A stretch of 64,000 bases of DNA, from positions 62,001 to 126,000 of the forward strand of contig NZ_LPNO01000010.1 in assembly GCF_001952855.1 (NCBI RefSeq), in the 5' to 3' direction. Position 1 is the stretch's first letter. Each line of letters opens with the position of its first letter. Under the pieces are notes generated by a model. The model searched no databases. It was not told the DNA's origin and worked only from the letters and a program-made list of their open reading frames with translations. Source of the DNA: Pseudomonas sp. ATCC PTA-122608 (GTDB lineage: Bacteria; Pseudomonadota; Gammaproteobacteria; Pseudomonadales; Pseudomonadaceae). A program made the position numbers and the translations under genes. Below, in pieces: positions 6,077 to 14,694 of the stretch.

Positions 6077-7582
6077 ATGAATAATAAAAACAACGAAAAC
6101 AGTATTCGCAACATAGAAACCAACGGCGTCGAACAAATCCCGGACCACGAACGTACCGCTGGGCCGAAGGATTTGTTTCGCCTGATTTTCGGCGGTGCCA
6201 ACACCTTCGCCACCGCCGTGCTGGGGAGCTTTCCGGTGCTGTTTGGCTTGTCGTTCCAGGCCGGCGTCTGGGCAATTGTGCTGGGCGTGCTGGTGGGTGC
6301 GGTGATCCTGGCGCCCATGGGCCTGTTCGGCCCGCTCAATGGCACCAATAACGCCGTGTCTTCCGGTGCGCACTTTGGTGTGCACGGGCGGATTGTCGGC
6401 TCGTTCCTGTCACTGCTGACCGCTATCGCGTTCTTCTCACTGTCGGTGTGGAGTTCAGGCGATGCGCTGGTAGGCGGTGCGAAACGGCTGGTGGGCTTGC
6501 CGGAAACCGACTTGACCTTGGGCCTGGCCTACGGCGTGTTCGCCATTCTGGTACTGACGGTGTGCATCTACGGCTTTCGCTTCATGCTGTGGGTCAACCG
6601 CATTGCAGTATGGGCGGCGAGCCTGCTGTTCCTGTTGGGCATCTTCGCCTTCGCACCCGCTTTCGACAGTCACTTCGCCGGCACCGTCGCCCTCGGCCAG
6701 GCTGGCTTCTGGGCGGCGTTTATCGGTGCGGCACTGGTGGCCATGAGCAACCCGATTTCCTTCGGGGCGTTCCTCGGTGACTGGTCGCGCTACATCCCGC
6801 GGGAAACCTCGAAGATGCGGATCATGCTGGCGGTGGTGTTCGCACAGATCGCGACGTTGATCCCGTTCCTGTTCGGCCTGGCCACCGCGACCATCGTGGC
6901 GGTCAAGGCACCGGACTATATCGCGGCCAACAACTATGTCGGCGGCCTGCTGGCGGTGGCACCGAGCTGGTTCTTCCTGCCCGTGTGCCTGATCGCGGTG
7001 ATCGGCGGCATGTCCACCGGCACCACGTCGCTGTATGGCACCGGGCTGGACATGTCCAGCGTGTTCCCGCGGCTGCTGTCCCGGGTCAAGGCGACGCTGC
7101 TGATCGGGGTGATGTCGATTGCCTTCATCTTTATCGGACGTTTCGCCGCCAACCTGGTGCAGAGCGTGTCGACCTTCGCCGTGCTGATCATCACCTGCAC
7201 CACGCCGTGGATGGTGATGATGATCATCGGCCTGATCGTACGCCGGGGCTACTACTGCCCGGACGACCTGCAAGTGTTCACTCGCGGTGAAACCGGCGGG
7301 CGCTACTGGTTCAGCCACGGCTGGAACTGGCGCGGCCTGGGGGCCTGGATCCCGAGTGCACTGGTGGGCCTGTGCTTCGTCAACCTGCCGGGACAGTTTG
7401 TCGGGCCGCTGGGCAACCTCGCCGACGGCATCGACATCAGCTTGCCGGTAACGCTTGGGCTGGCCTCGCTGGTGTACCTGACGTTGCTTCGCATGTTCCC
7501 TGAACCGGCTTCCGTCTACGGGCCGACTGTGGCGAGGGAGCTTGCTCCCGTTCGACTGCGCAGCAGTCGCGAGGCCGCCTGA
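6077..7582 (+). CDS. NCS1-family permease of the gbu operon
   Basis: A 501-residue permease of the nucleobase:cation symporter-1 (cytosine/purine/allantoin) type with about twelve hydrophobic segments. The region PMGLFGPLNGTNNAVSSGA and the later NPISFGAFLGDWSRY motif are typical of this family. It follows the NTF2-like gene by 21 bases behind a CGGAG ribosome-binding site. In this operon it may import a guanidino compound or a breakdown product, which is inference. The last part of the reading frame runs into a REP element, so the C-terminal residues (TVARELAPVRLRSSREAA) are repeat-encoded. Confidence 0.85.
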   Translation: MNNKNNENSIRNIETNGVEQIPDHERTAGPKDLFRLIFGGANTFATAVLGSFPVLFGLSFQAGVWAIVLGVLVGAVILAPMGLFGPLNGTNNAVSSGAHFGVHGRIVGSFLSLLTAIAFFSLSVWSSGDALVGGAKRLVGLPETDLTLGLAYGVFAILVLTVCIYGFRFMLWVNRIAVWAASLLFLLGIFAFAPAFDSHFAGTVALGQAGFWAAFIGAALVAMSNPISFGAFLGDWSRYIPRETSKMRIMLAVVFAQIATLIPFLFGLATATIVAVKAPDYIAANNYVGGLLAVAPSWFFLPVCLIAVIGGMSTGTTSLYGTGLDMSSVFPRLLSRVKATLLIGVMSIAFIFIGRFAANLVQSVSTFAVLIITCTTPWMVMMIIGLIVRRGYYCPDDLQVFTRGETGGRYWFSHGWNWRGLGAWIPSALVGLCFVNLPGQFVGPLGNLADGIDISLPVTLGLASLVYLTLLRMFPEPASVYGPTVARELAPVRLRSSREAA

Positions 7583-7646
7583 TGAATTGCCTGGAATGGA
7601 TTGGGGCTGCTGCGCAGCCCAGCGGGAGCAAGCTCCCTCGCCACAC
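7529..7646. repeat. REP pair (GTGGCGAGGGAGCTTGCTCCC type), partly coding
   Basis: The left arm GTGGCGAGGGAGCTTGCTCC and its reverse complement at the right end enclose a further inverted repeat around GCGCAGCAG. The left half lies inside the end of the NCS1 permease gene and supplies its last codons; the right half lies in the gap before the SSS transporter. Confidence 0.85.
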
Positions 7647-7693
7647 AGCCCCCTTTAGCCCCACATAAAAAAGATAATCGGAGACTCGCCGTC

Positions 7694-9076
7694 ATGGCTT
7701 TAGATCTATTCGTCGTCCTCATCTACGCCGCCGGCATGCTGGTGCTCGGCTACTACGGCATGCGCCGCGCCAAGACCCATGAAGATTACTTGGTGGCGGG
7801 CCGTAACCTCGGCCCTACGCTGTACATGGGCACCATGGCCGCCACCGTACTGGGCGGTGCCTCCACCGTCGGCACTGTACGCTTGGGTTATGTGCATGGT
7901 ATTTCCGGCTTCTGGCTATGCGCCGCGTTGGGCGCCGGGATCATTGCGCTGAACCTGTTCCTGGCCAAGCCGCTGCTGAAACTGAAAATCTTCACCGTGA
8001 CCCAGGTCCTGGAGAAACGCTACAACCCCATGGCCCGCCAGGCCAGTGCGGTGATCATGCTGGCCTACGCGCTGATGATCGGCGTGACCTCGATCCTCGC
8101 CATCGGCACCGTGCTGCAAGTGCTGTTCGACCTGCCGTTCTGGATCTCGGTGTTGGTGGGCGGTGGCGTGGTGGTGGTGTATTCGACCATCGGCGGCATG
8201 TGGTCGCTGACCCTGACCGACATCGTGCAGTTCGTGATCAAGACCGTTGGCCTGATGTTTATCCTGCTGCCGATCTGCCTGTACCGCGTCGGCGGTTGGG
8301 ACGAACTGGTGGCCAAACTGCCCGCGTCGAATTTCAGCTTCACTGAAATCGGCTGGGACACCATCATCACCTACTTCATGATCTACTTCTTCGGCATCCT
8401 GATCGGCCAGGACATCTGGCAACGGGTGTTCACCGCCCGTGACGAAAAGGTCGCCAAGTACGCAGGCACGTTCGCCGGTTTCTACTGCATCCTCTACGGC
8501 CTGGCCTGTGCGCTGATCGGCATGGCCGCCCACGTACTGATCCCGGACCTGGACAACGTCAACAACGCGTTCGCCGCCATCGTCAAAGTCTCGTTGCCGG
8601 ACGGTATCCGCGGCCTGGTAATCGCCGCCGCACTGGCTGCGATGATGTCCACCGCCAGCGCCGGTTTGCTCGCCGCTTCCACCGTACTGACCGAAGACCT
8701 GCTGCCACGCCTGCGGGGCGGTAAACAGTCGAGCCTGAAGATCAACCGCCTGTTTACCTTGCTGACCGGTATCGCCGTGCTGGGCATCGCACTGGTGGTA
8801 ACCGATGTAATCAGCGCACTGACCCTGGCTTACAACCTGTTGGTGGGCGGCATGCTGATCCCGCTGATCGGCGCGATTTTCTGGAAACGCGCGACGACGT
8901 CCGGGGCGATCACGTCCATGACCCTGGGTTTTGTGACGGCGCTAGTGTTCATGATCAAGGATGGCTTGGATGCCAACACGCCGATCTACTACAGCCTGGG
9001 CGTGGGCCTGGTGAGTTTTGTGGTGGTGAGTTTGCTGTCGCGTCGTCCGGAGGCTGTAGCAGCTCGGGCTATCTGA
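7694..9076 (+). CDS. Sodium:solute symporter (SSS family) of the gbu operon
   Basis: A 460-residue SSS-family transporter with about thirteen membrane segments. The family core is visible in YYGMRRAKTHEDYLVAGRNL near the N-terminus and in AAALAAMMSTASAGLLAAST, corresponding to the sodium-site helix. The start MALDLFVVLIYAAG was chosen because CGGAG lies 10 bases upstream; longer frames begin inside a REP element. It is the last gene of the gbu block and is followed by a strong terminator. The substrate is probably related to guanidinobutyrate or arginine catabolism (inference from position). Confidence 0.87.
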   Translation: MALDLFVVLIYAAGMLVLGYYGMRRAKTHEDYLVAGRNLGPTLYMGTMAATVLGGASTVGTVRLGYVHGISGFWLCAALGAGIIALNLFLAKPLLKLKIFTVTQVLEKRYNPMARQASAVIMLAYALMIGVTSILAIGTVLQVLFDLPFWISVLVGGGVVVVYSTIGGMWSLTLTDIVQFVIKTVGLMFILLPICLYRVGGWDELVAKLPASNFSFTEIGWDTIITYFMIYFFGILIGQDIWQRVFTARDEKVAKYAGTFAGFYCILYGLACALIGMAAHVLIPDLDNVNNAFAAIVKVSLPDGIRGLVIAAALAAMMSTASAGLLAASTVLTEDLLPRLRGGKQSSLKINRLFTLLTGIAVLGIALVVTDVISALTLAYNLLVGGMLIPLIGAIFWKRATTSGAITSMTLGFVTALVFMIKDGLDANTPIYYSLGVGLVSFVVVSLLSRRPEAVAARAI

Positions 9077-9104
9077 ACGAACAGTTGAAAGAAGCTTTCT
9101 TCAG

Positions 9105-9139
9105 CGGGTGCGACGTCGGATGTCGCACCCGTTTTTTTT
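9105..9139 (+). terminator. Rho-independent terminator of the gbu operon
   Basis: CGGGTGCGAC and GTCGCACCCG form a perfect 10-bp stem with a 7-base loop, followed by eight Ts. It ends exactly at the stop codon of the converging gene. Confidence 0.93.
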
Positions 9140-11349
9140 CATCCCCACATTGCCGAGACTGCTGGCGCTCTTGCCTGGATGACTTCCTGGACCAAAGACG
9201 CCCATACCAATCCCTGGGTTGTGCCTGCGGCATACGTTGCCCCGGCGACAATTCGGTTGTATGCCGACCAATAAACGATTGAAAGTCCATCTGCGATGCC
9301 GGGCCTGGCACATTCAATAAGCTGCAAGTCGCCACGTTCGATGGCCATGGTGTAGGACTGTGGAAAGTGCCGAGAGACAGCAGCCAGACACGCCGCCCGT
9401 ATCTGCTCCTTGTACTGCGGCGTCGAATCGGGCGGAACCTGCCCGCCGGAGACAAGAATGTAGTCCCCGTCCAACCGGCAATTCATGACACCGATTGGCA
9501 GATCGTACTGCAGCTTGAGTCCGCGCATTTCGACACCTTCATTGCCAACAGCGCGAAGCTTGAAAAACCAGCCAATGATCGCGACTACTTCGGGCTCCTC
9601 TACCCCCATGGCAGTGACGACGAAATGCTCTCTACTCAGATCAGCAATTTGGACCGGGCTTAGGTGCCGGGGCAGGAACTGAACCCCAGAGCGCTGCAAT
9701 AGCGTCTCTATTTCATCCATAAGATCGCCAAACTCCAGATCGTAGCCAGATACCTCAATAGCCCGACCGACCCCGGGCACTCCATAAGTTGCCTGGAATT
9801 GCAGTTGACTGATCTCAGCAAGTTCACGTCCCGGCTTACCACTCGGCCAAGGCCTGTTTTCGATATCACGTTGTTCGCAGATCGCGGTCTCTACGCCGCT
9901 GGCGTCGTCCACATAGGCTCGTACAATCCGCGAACGGGCAAATTTTGCCAGCGATGGGTTGTCAGCCAGGAGCTTTTCAAAAAGTTCGATACCTGCACGA
10001 TTGCACTCGACGGCCAGATACTGATTTCCAGGAGTCAGGTAATCGTTATGCAGCGGCTTTGCAGTCGTCTCCGTTGCTGACAAATGACGCATGTTCACCT
10101 GATTATGACTGGCACCATCCCGTTCCTGATTTCCTCCGTAAACCATGACCTGATAATTCGCCAGGCGGAACATCACGGCTTGGAGCAGGCCGTTGATACC
10201 TCTGCCAATGATCGACACACGCGGCGCACCGGCCTCTGCCTGTTCAGCGGGGATCATCAATGATTGTGCAAGTTTTCGTCTGACAAGGCCGTGCAAGGCC
10301 ATCAAGCTCAGTTGCACTGAGACCGCATAGTCGAGGTCGCAATGGCAGGCTTCAGTGGTTGCCGCCTGTGTCGTCAGCGTCGCCGGTTTGTACCATGTGG
10401 AGACACTGCAACCGAGCGCTTGTGTGCGCACCCGAAACGCATCCAGTGTCCTGGGCCCGTAGTCCAATACCAGCTGGATTTCTTCGGCCGTTGCCAGGGT
10501 CTGCAAAGCGTCATCGCTGAAGACATCTGGCTTGGCGACACAGACCAGGCGAGCTTGTCTGTGGATGCACTGAATGAGGGTCCGATCAATGCGATGCGCG
10601 GATTCATCATTCAACGACAAGCATATGGCGACCGCATAGGCACCCTCCAACGCCTCGAGCCAGTCTGTGACAAATGAAACTCTGCAATTGGAAGAGGCTT
10701 TCCCGATCTTGTCAGGCACGCGATCGCGCCGTTCCAACACCTTAATCCGAACATCCGGATCTCGATCAAGCAACAACTTAACAAGCTCTTTCCCTACATT
10801 ACCGTATCCCAGCACGCAGATTTCACGGGGTATGGAGCCATCGGATTGTGTCAGCCAGTGCGCAATATAAGCAGCAACATGCGGCGCGTTAACCCCTGGC
10901 GTATTGATCACTCGAATATTGTTAGATTCGCAAAGATCCAGCCGAACTTTATCCAGACTCGCACCTCTGCGGACTAAGTAGAGGTCTCCAAATGGGTGCG
11001 ATATACGCCATTGAGCAATGATATCTGCATCAATAGTTTGGTCCCCGACAATGATCGTTGACGGGCGCAGGAGACCGATCTGTATGAGCAGAACTTGCTT
11101 GGTTAATGTCGGAGGGAAAAACACTACGTTGCTGGGTGCGTCAGCCTTCCAGCCTCTCGATACAGGTGCGATATGTAAAATATTTTCGGTTGTGGCGATG
11201 AGTGACGCGGCGACTGGCGGAACGGAAGAGAACACCATAGTTTTGTCTCCAACAATTCTGACTGACTTATGCCCAGGAGAGCGGAATTCAATAAAGTTGG
11301 GGGATCGCATAAATGCAAACGATACAAATCTTTTCGTGATGAAACTCAA
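9139..11349 (-). CDS. Two-domain protein: 2-hydroxyacid-dehydrogenase-like plus FAD oxidase-like
   Basis: A 736-residue protein with an unusual architecture. Residues of about 100-340 resemble the NAD-binding part of D-2-hydroxyacid dehydrogenases (IRVINTPGVNAPHVAAY, then the Rossmann turn VLGYGNVGKELV). The usual catalytic Arg, Glu and His positions are not recognisable: where the family has NxARG it has VCVAKP, and no Glu follows in the LDYGPRTL segment. From about residue 375 a second dinucleotide fold (VSIIGRGINGLLQAVMF) opens a DAO-like FAD-dependent oxidoreductase domain running to the end, with GATYAAGTTQGLVW near the C-terminus. The two parts could process the same substrate, or the first may bind NAD or ligand only. 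It stands alone between the gbu terminator and a lipoprotein gene, with GC content below its neighbours, suggesting acquisition. The start is uncertain. Confidence 0.6.
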   Translation of the reverse strand: MSFITKRFVSFAFMRSPNFIEFRSPGHKSVRIVGDKTMVFSSVPPVAASLIATTENILHIAPVSRGWKADAPSNVVFFPPTLTKQVLLIQIGLLRPSTIIVGDQTIDADIIAQWRISHPFGDLYLVRRGASLDKVRLDLCESNNIRVINTPGVNAPHVAAYIAHWLTQSDGSIPREICVLGYGNVGKELVKLLLDRDPDVRIKVLERRDRVPDKIGKASSNCRVSFVTDWLEALEGAYAVAICLSLNDESAHRIDRTLIQCIHRQARLVCVAKPDVFSDDALQTLATAEEIQLVLDYGPRTLDAFRVRTQALGCSVSTWYKPATLTTQAATTEACHCDLDYAVSVQLSLMALHGLVRRKLAQSLMIPAEQAEAGAPRVSIIGRGINGLLQAVMFRLANYQVMVYGGNQERDGASHNQVNMRHLSATETTAKPLHNDYLTPGNQYLAVECNRAGIELFEKLLADNPSLAKFARSRIVRAYVDDASGVETAICEQRDIENRPWPSGKPGRELAEISQLQFQATYGVPGVGRAIEVSGYDLEFGDLMDEIETLLQRSGVQFLPRHLSPVQIADLSREHFVVTAMGVEEPEVVAIIGWFFKLRAVGNEGVEMRGLKLQYDLPIGVMNCRLDGDYILVSGGQVPPDSTPQYKEQIRAACLAAVSRHFPQSYTMAIERGDLQLIECARPGIADGLSIVYWSAYNRIVAGATYAAGTTQGLVWASLVQEVIQARAPAVSAMWG

Positions 11350-11568
11350 CCTACGCTTGTCTTTAAAATCAAATAAGCCAGCCGACTCTGATAAATAGGT
11401 AGTCCAATTCCGACACTTAACGCCAAAGCCTGACTGATGTGCACGAATTCGGAATACTTATCTGTATGACGGTGAAACTATTAAACAATATATTTGAAGA
11501 GCTTTTCCTGAGAGCAGGCGCTTCAATCCGAACGATCGTTCAGATCACCCGTTTTTTGCCTGTCCGAG

Positions 11569-11955
11569 CTAGTGCGTTGCACTTGAAAACATATCGCCGC
11601 ACTCTTTGCAGGCGAAATATTGCTCCGCCGCAGGGCACGCAATCACACCAATTGCCCCCGCCCTCACCTGCCAAGTGCAAGCGTTCCCGCTGTATTTCAA
11701 TGTGCCTTCAAGGTAACAAGGCGCCCATTCGTAGTCGTCATGCAACGCTCGGCTATCGATGGTTATGGCGCGCTGGAAAAAGCTCAATACCTGGTTCTGG
11801 TCGAGAGGTATGTCGGAGGGTCGGCAACTACCAGGCTCTTGGGACTGGAAGCCGGAGACGGCGATGTCTCCCAAGTTGTTAGAGTCAAACGTGTGCGGCT
11901 GTGCGCAACCGGCCAGGAGTGTCAGCAGCGCCGCCAACCAGAGCATGCGTTTCAC
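11569..11955 (-). CDS. Small predicted lipoprotein
   Basis: A 128-residue protein with a lipoprotein signal peptide: MKRMLWLAALLTLLAGC, the lipobox LAGC giving a lipidated Cys at residue 17. The mature part contains six further cysteines and the motif CYLEGTLKYSGNACTWQVRAG, which suggests a small beta-rich, disulfide-bonded domain; it ends with a CKECG cluster. I do not recognise the family. It would be anchored in the periplasm or outer membrane. No operon partner is evident. Confidence 0.7.
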   Translation of the reverse strand: MKRMLWLAALLTLLAGCAQPHTFDSNNLGDIAVSGFQSQEPGSCRPSDIPLDQNQVLSFFQRAITIDSRALHDDYEWAPCYLEGTLKYSGNACTWQVRAGAIGVIACPAAEQYFACKECGDMFSSATH

Positions 11956-12115
11956 TTGCGAACCACGCTGGAGCCATGCATCGACATATGACGACTTCCT
12001 TCTTCAAGAAAGGCAGAAATATAGAGCGCTGAAATAATCGAGACGACAGAACAACAGGAAATGTCCGACCAGGATACTTCCGCAGTCAGACAGATACGTT
12101 TTGTTGGAGTGGCAG

Positions 12116-12147
12116 AAAAATCACACCTGCAAGCAACACTTCAGGTG
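12116..12147 (-). terminator. Likely terminator of the PA1414-like transcript
   Basis: On the minus strand CACCTG and CAGGTG form a 6-bp stem (extendable through a bulge) with a 12-base loop, followed by TGATTTTT. It lies about 80 bases beyond the stop of the small gene at 12228, so the transcript would carry an 80-110 base 3' untranslated segment. Confidence 0.5.
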
Positions 12148-12227
12148 ACAGGAATACACCCTGGAAATGACCAGCCCGTCAGCGCCCACACGATAAAACC
12201 TACAGTCGCGAGAGCGCTTTTCAGGAC

Positions 12228-12350
12228 TTACCTGCGACGCGGGCGACGCTGCTCGTCATCGGTGCGAATTGGCACCGGTTGCAGCGGTGGCTCGATCAAG
12301 CCGAGTGCGACGCCGAGGTCGTGCAGCCAGTTTTGCAATTTCTCTTTCAT
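12228..12350 (-). CDS. PA1414-like 40-residue protein
   Basis: A 40-residue protein beginning MKEKLQNWLHDLGVALGLIE and ending in a run rich in arginine (QRRPRRR). The start was chosen because AAGGGGG lies a few bases before the ATG. Composition suggests an amphipathic helix followed by a basic tail. It closely resembles my memory of the small P. aeruginosa protein PA1414, whose gene also sits near the gbu transporter genes and in an oxygen-regulated region that produces a small RNA. Function is unknown. A hairpin (AGCGGCT/AGCCGCT, 12374-12397) lies in its leader and a -10-like TATTAT at 12406-12411. Confidence 0.7.
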   Translation of the reverse strand: MKEKLQNWLHDLGVALGLIEPPLQPVPIRTDDEQRRPRRR

Positions 12351-12405
12351 GGTGCCCCCTTGGGGTAGTGCCGAGCGGCTGGAATTCTGTAGCCGCTTCC
12401 TACAG

Positions 12406-12477
12406 ATAATAGTCTTAAGTCCTACGTATTGCTTGAACGAAACCACAACGAACTATTACTGAATTGATCAAAATCCT
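12406..12477 (-). promoter_or_regulatory. Promoter region of the PA1414-like gene with half Anr/Fnr site
   Basis: On the minus strand, TATTAT at 12411-12406 is a good -10 element about 55 bases before the start codon. Further upstream at 12477-12464 is AGGATTTTGATCAA, which has one perfect half of the Anr/Fnr consensus TTGAT-N4-ATCAA and a 3-of-5 match in the other half. The spacing to the -10 (about 59 bases) is longer than a class II Anr promoter needs, so direct Anr activation from this site is doubtful. Confidence 0.3.
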
Positions 12478-12487
12478 GACGGATCGT

Positions 12488-13381
12488 TCAAGCAATCGCT
12501 CGTCTGTCTGCTTCGGGTACGACGTTGCCCTCTTGCTGCAGGTCAATCCATGCATTGAGATTAGCGCCGAGCATGCCCTTGCGCCACATCAACCAGGTGG
12601 TAGCGCTGGCAAAAGGCTCTGCCAACGGATGAATGGACACGCTGTCCTTGCCCGGCAGGCTGTCGAGCATCGATTCAGACATCAATGCCACGCCGGAACC
12701 GGCGATCACACAGGCCAGCATGCCTTGGTAGGACTCGATTTCGATGGCCCGGCCCATGGCCACACGGTCGTGGGAAAACCAGGCTTCCAGACGTGCCCGG
12801 TAGGAACAGCTGCGTCGGAAAGTGAACACCGAGCGGCCAGCCACATCCTGCGGCCCACGCACGGGCGGATGATCGGCCTCGCAAATCAGCAACAGACGCT
12901 CTTCGCACAGCGGCACGCCATCGAGAGTGGCCAGCGCCAGCGGCCCGTCTACGAGGGCGGCATCCAGGCGACCGGTAATCAAACCTTCCAGCAGTTCGCC
13001 GCTGGGGGCCGACTGCACCTGCAGGTTCACCATCGGATACGCCTTGTGGTAACGCGCCAGCAGCTTGGGCAAATGAATCGCCGCCGTGCTGTACATGCTG
13101 CCCAGCACAAAGTCGCCGGCCGGTTGCCCGCCTTGCACCGCGCCATGGGCTTCGTCGTGCAGGGCCAGCAGGCGCGCGCTGTAGTCCAACAGCACTTTGC
13201 CTGCGGGAGAAAGCTGCAAACGTTGGCGCTCGCGTACGAACAGTTCGACGCCGAGCTGTTCTTCCATCTGCTTAAGCCGGGTCGACAAGTTGGACGGCAC
13301 CCGGTGCAAACGCTCCGCGGCACGGGTGATGGAGCCCTCCTCGGCCACGGCCTGGAAAATCCGCAATTGACTAAACTCCAT
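12488..13381 (-). CDS. LysR-family transcriptional regulator
   Basis: A 297-residue LysR-type regulator. The helix-turn-helix is at residues of about 5-50 (FSQLRIFQAVAEEGSITRAA, RVPSNLSTRLKQMEEQLGV), followed by a substrate-binding-like domain with the typical LPKLLARYHKAYPMVNLQVQ start. The ATG at 13381 is preferred over the GTG three bases upstream because GGAG then sits 7 bases away. It is divergent from an MFS transporter (13486) with about 100 bases between them, containing two copies of GTTACTC, so it probably regulates that transporter. The inducer is not known. Confidence 0.88.
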   Translation of the reverse strand: MEFSQLRIFQAVAEEGSITRAAERLHRVPSNLSTRLKQMEEQLGVELFVRERQRLQLSPAGKVLLDYSARLLALHDEAHGAVQGGQPAGDFVLGSMYSTAAIHLPKLLARYHKAYPMVNLQVQSAPSGELLEGLITGRLDAALVDGPLALATLDGVPLCEERLLLICEADHPPVRGPQDVAGRSVFTFRRSCSYRARLEAWFSHDRVAMGRAIEIESYQGMLACVIAGSGVALMSESMLDSLPGKDSVSIHPLAEPFASATTWLMWRKGMLGANLNAWIDLQQEGNVVPEADRRAIA

Positions 13382-13485
13382 CACCTTTCTCCAAAACTGA
13401 ACAAGTTACTCACTATTATTCATTTTTAAAGAAAGTCAATCCGCTTTAGCCTGATGGTTACTCGCTTTGCGTAGGAACCTTGACC

Positions 13486-14694
13486 ATGTCACCGCTGATC
13501 CGCTTAATCGCCAGCTTTATCGCCTTGATGATGGCCATGGGCATTGGCCGCTTCGCGCTTACCCCGCAAATGCCGCATTTGCTCAGTGAAGGCCAGATCG
13601 ACCTGACCGGCGCCGGATTGATCGCGGCGGCCAACTACCTGGGTTATTTCGTCGGGGCGGTGGATTCGATCTTTGCCCGCAGCCATCACCATGTACGCGG
13701 ACGTTTGTACGGTGGGCTTTGGTTATGTGTGCTGCTGACCCTGGCGTCGTACTGGGCCCACGGGTTCTGGCCGCACCTGCTGTTGCGCTTCGGTACCGGT
13801 GTGGCGAGCGCTTGGGCGCTGGTGATGATCACCAGCCTGAGCCAACCGCTGGCCATTGCGGCCGGGCGCCCACGCTTGGGTGCACTGGTGTTTGCCGGAC
13901 CGGGGCTGGGGATTCTGTTGACCGGGTTGCTGGCGTTGGGCTCCAACCTGCTGGGGCAAAACTCTGCCACTTTATGGCTGGTGTATGGCGTGGTCGCCCT
14001 GGTCATGCTGCTGGCAATCCTGCCGTTCCTGCCCAAGCCTTCCGCTGCCAACGCGCCCGTTGCCAGCCACACCGACATGGCCAGCAACGGCAGCATCACA
14101 CACCTGTGCTGGATCTACGTGTTGTACGGCCTCGGCTACATCATCCCGGCGACGTTCCTGTCACAGATGGCCAGCGCGCAATTCAAAGGCGCCTGGCAAG
14201 CAGACCTGTTTTGGCCCTGCTTTGGCCTGGCCGCCGCGATTGGCGTGGTGGTCGCGAGCCTGCGCCGCAAGGACCCGGACACCACCCGCCGCTGGCTGAT
14301 GACCACCCTTTGGCTGCAAGCGGCCGGGGTGTTTGCCTGCCTGCTGGGCAACGGGTGGGGTCTGGCACTGGGAGTGTTGCTGTGCGGTGGGCCATTCCTG
14401 GCGTGCATGCAACTGGTGATGGCGCGCTTGCGTGAGGTCGCCCCCCACGGCTACCAGCGCAGCACCGGGTTGCTGACCGCCAGCTTTGCAATCGGCCAAT
14501 TGAGCGGGCCGTTGCTGGCGTCGGTCAGCAGCCACCTCAGTGGTGGCCTGCAACCGGCGCTGGTGGTCGCCGGCGCCGGTTTATTAGTGGCGGGCTCGGT
14601 ACTGGTCAGCCGGCAACCATCGGTGCAGGCGCACGAACCTGTTCACGCCGCGCCAACACCAGGAAAAACAGCCCACCCAGGAAGCAGCCGGTAA
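13486..14694 (+). CDS. YbfB/YjiJ-family MFS transporter
   Basis: A 402-residue membrane protein with about twelve hydrophobic helices. The N-terminus SFIALMMAMGIGRFALTPQM is characteristic of the YbfB/YjiJ group of MFS transporters. AGGAA lies 8 bases before the ATG at 13486; a TTG two codons earlier was rejected. It is divergent from the LysR gene at 12488, the likely regulator. Its last 89 bases overlap the 3' end of the convergent NCS1 gene, so the hydrophilic tail (HEPVHAAPTPGKTAHPGSSR) is encoded on the opposite strand of that gene. The substrate is unknown. Confidence 0.85.
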   Translation: MSPLIRLIASFIALMMAMGIGRFALTPQMPHLLSEGQIDLTGAGLIAAANYLGYFVGAVDSIFARSHHHVRGRLYGGLWLCVLLTLASYWAHGFWPHLLLRFGTGVASAWALVMITSLSQPLAIAAGRPRLGALVFAGPGLGILLTGLLALGSNLLGQNSATLWLVYGVVALVMLLAILPFLPKPSAANAPVASHTDMASNGSITHLCWIYVLYGLGYIIPATFLSQMASAQFKGAWQADLFWPCFGLAAAIGVVVASLRRKDPDTTRRWLMTTLWLQAAGVFACLLGNGWGLALGVLLCGGPFLACMQLVMARLREVAPHGYQRSTGLLTASFAIGQLSGPLLASVSSHLSGGLQPALVVAGAGLLVAGSVLVSRQPSVQAHEPVHAAPTPGKTAHPGSSR

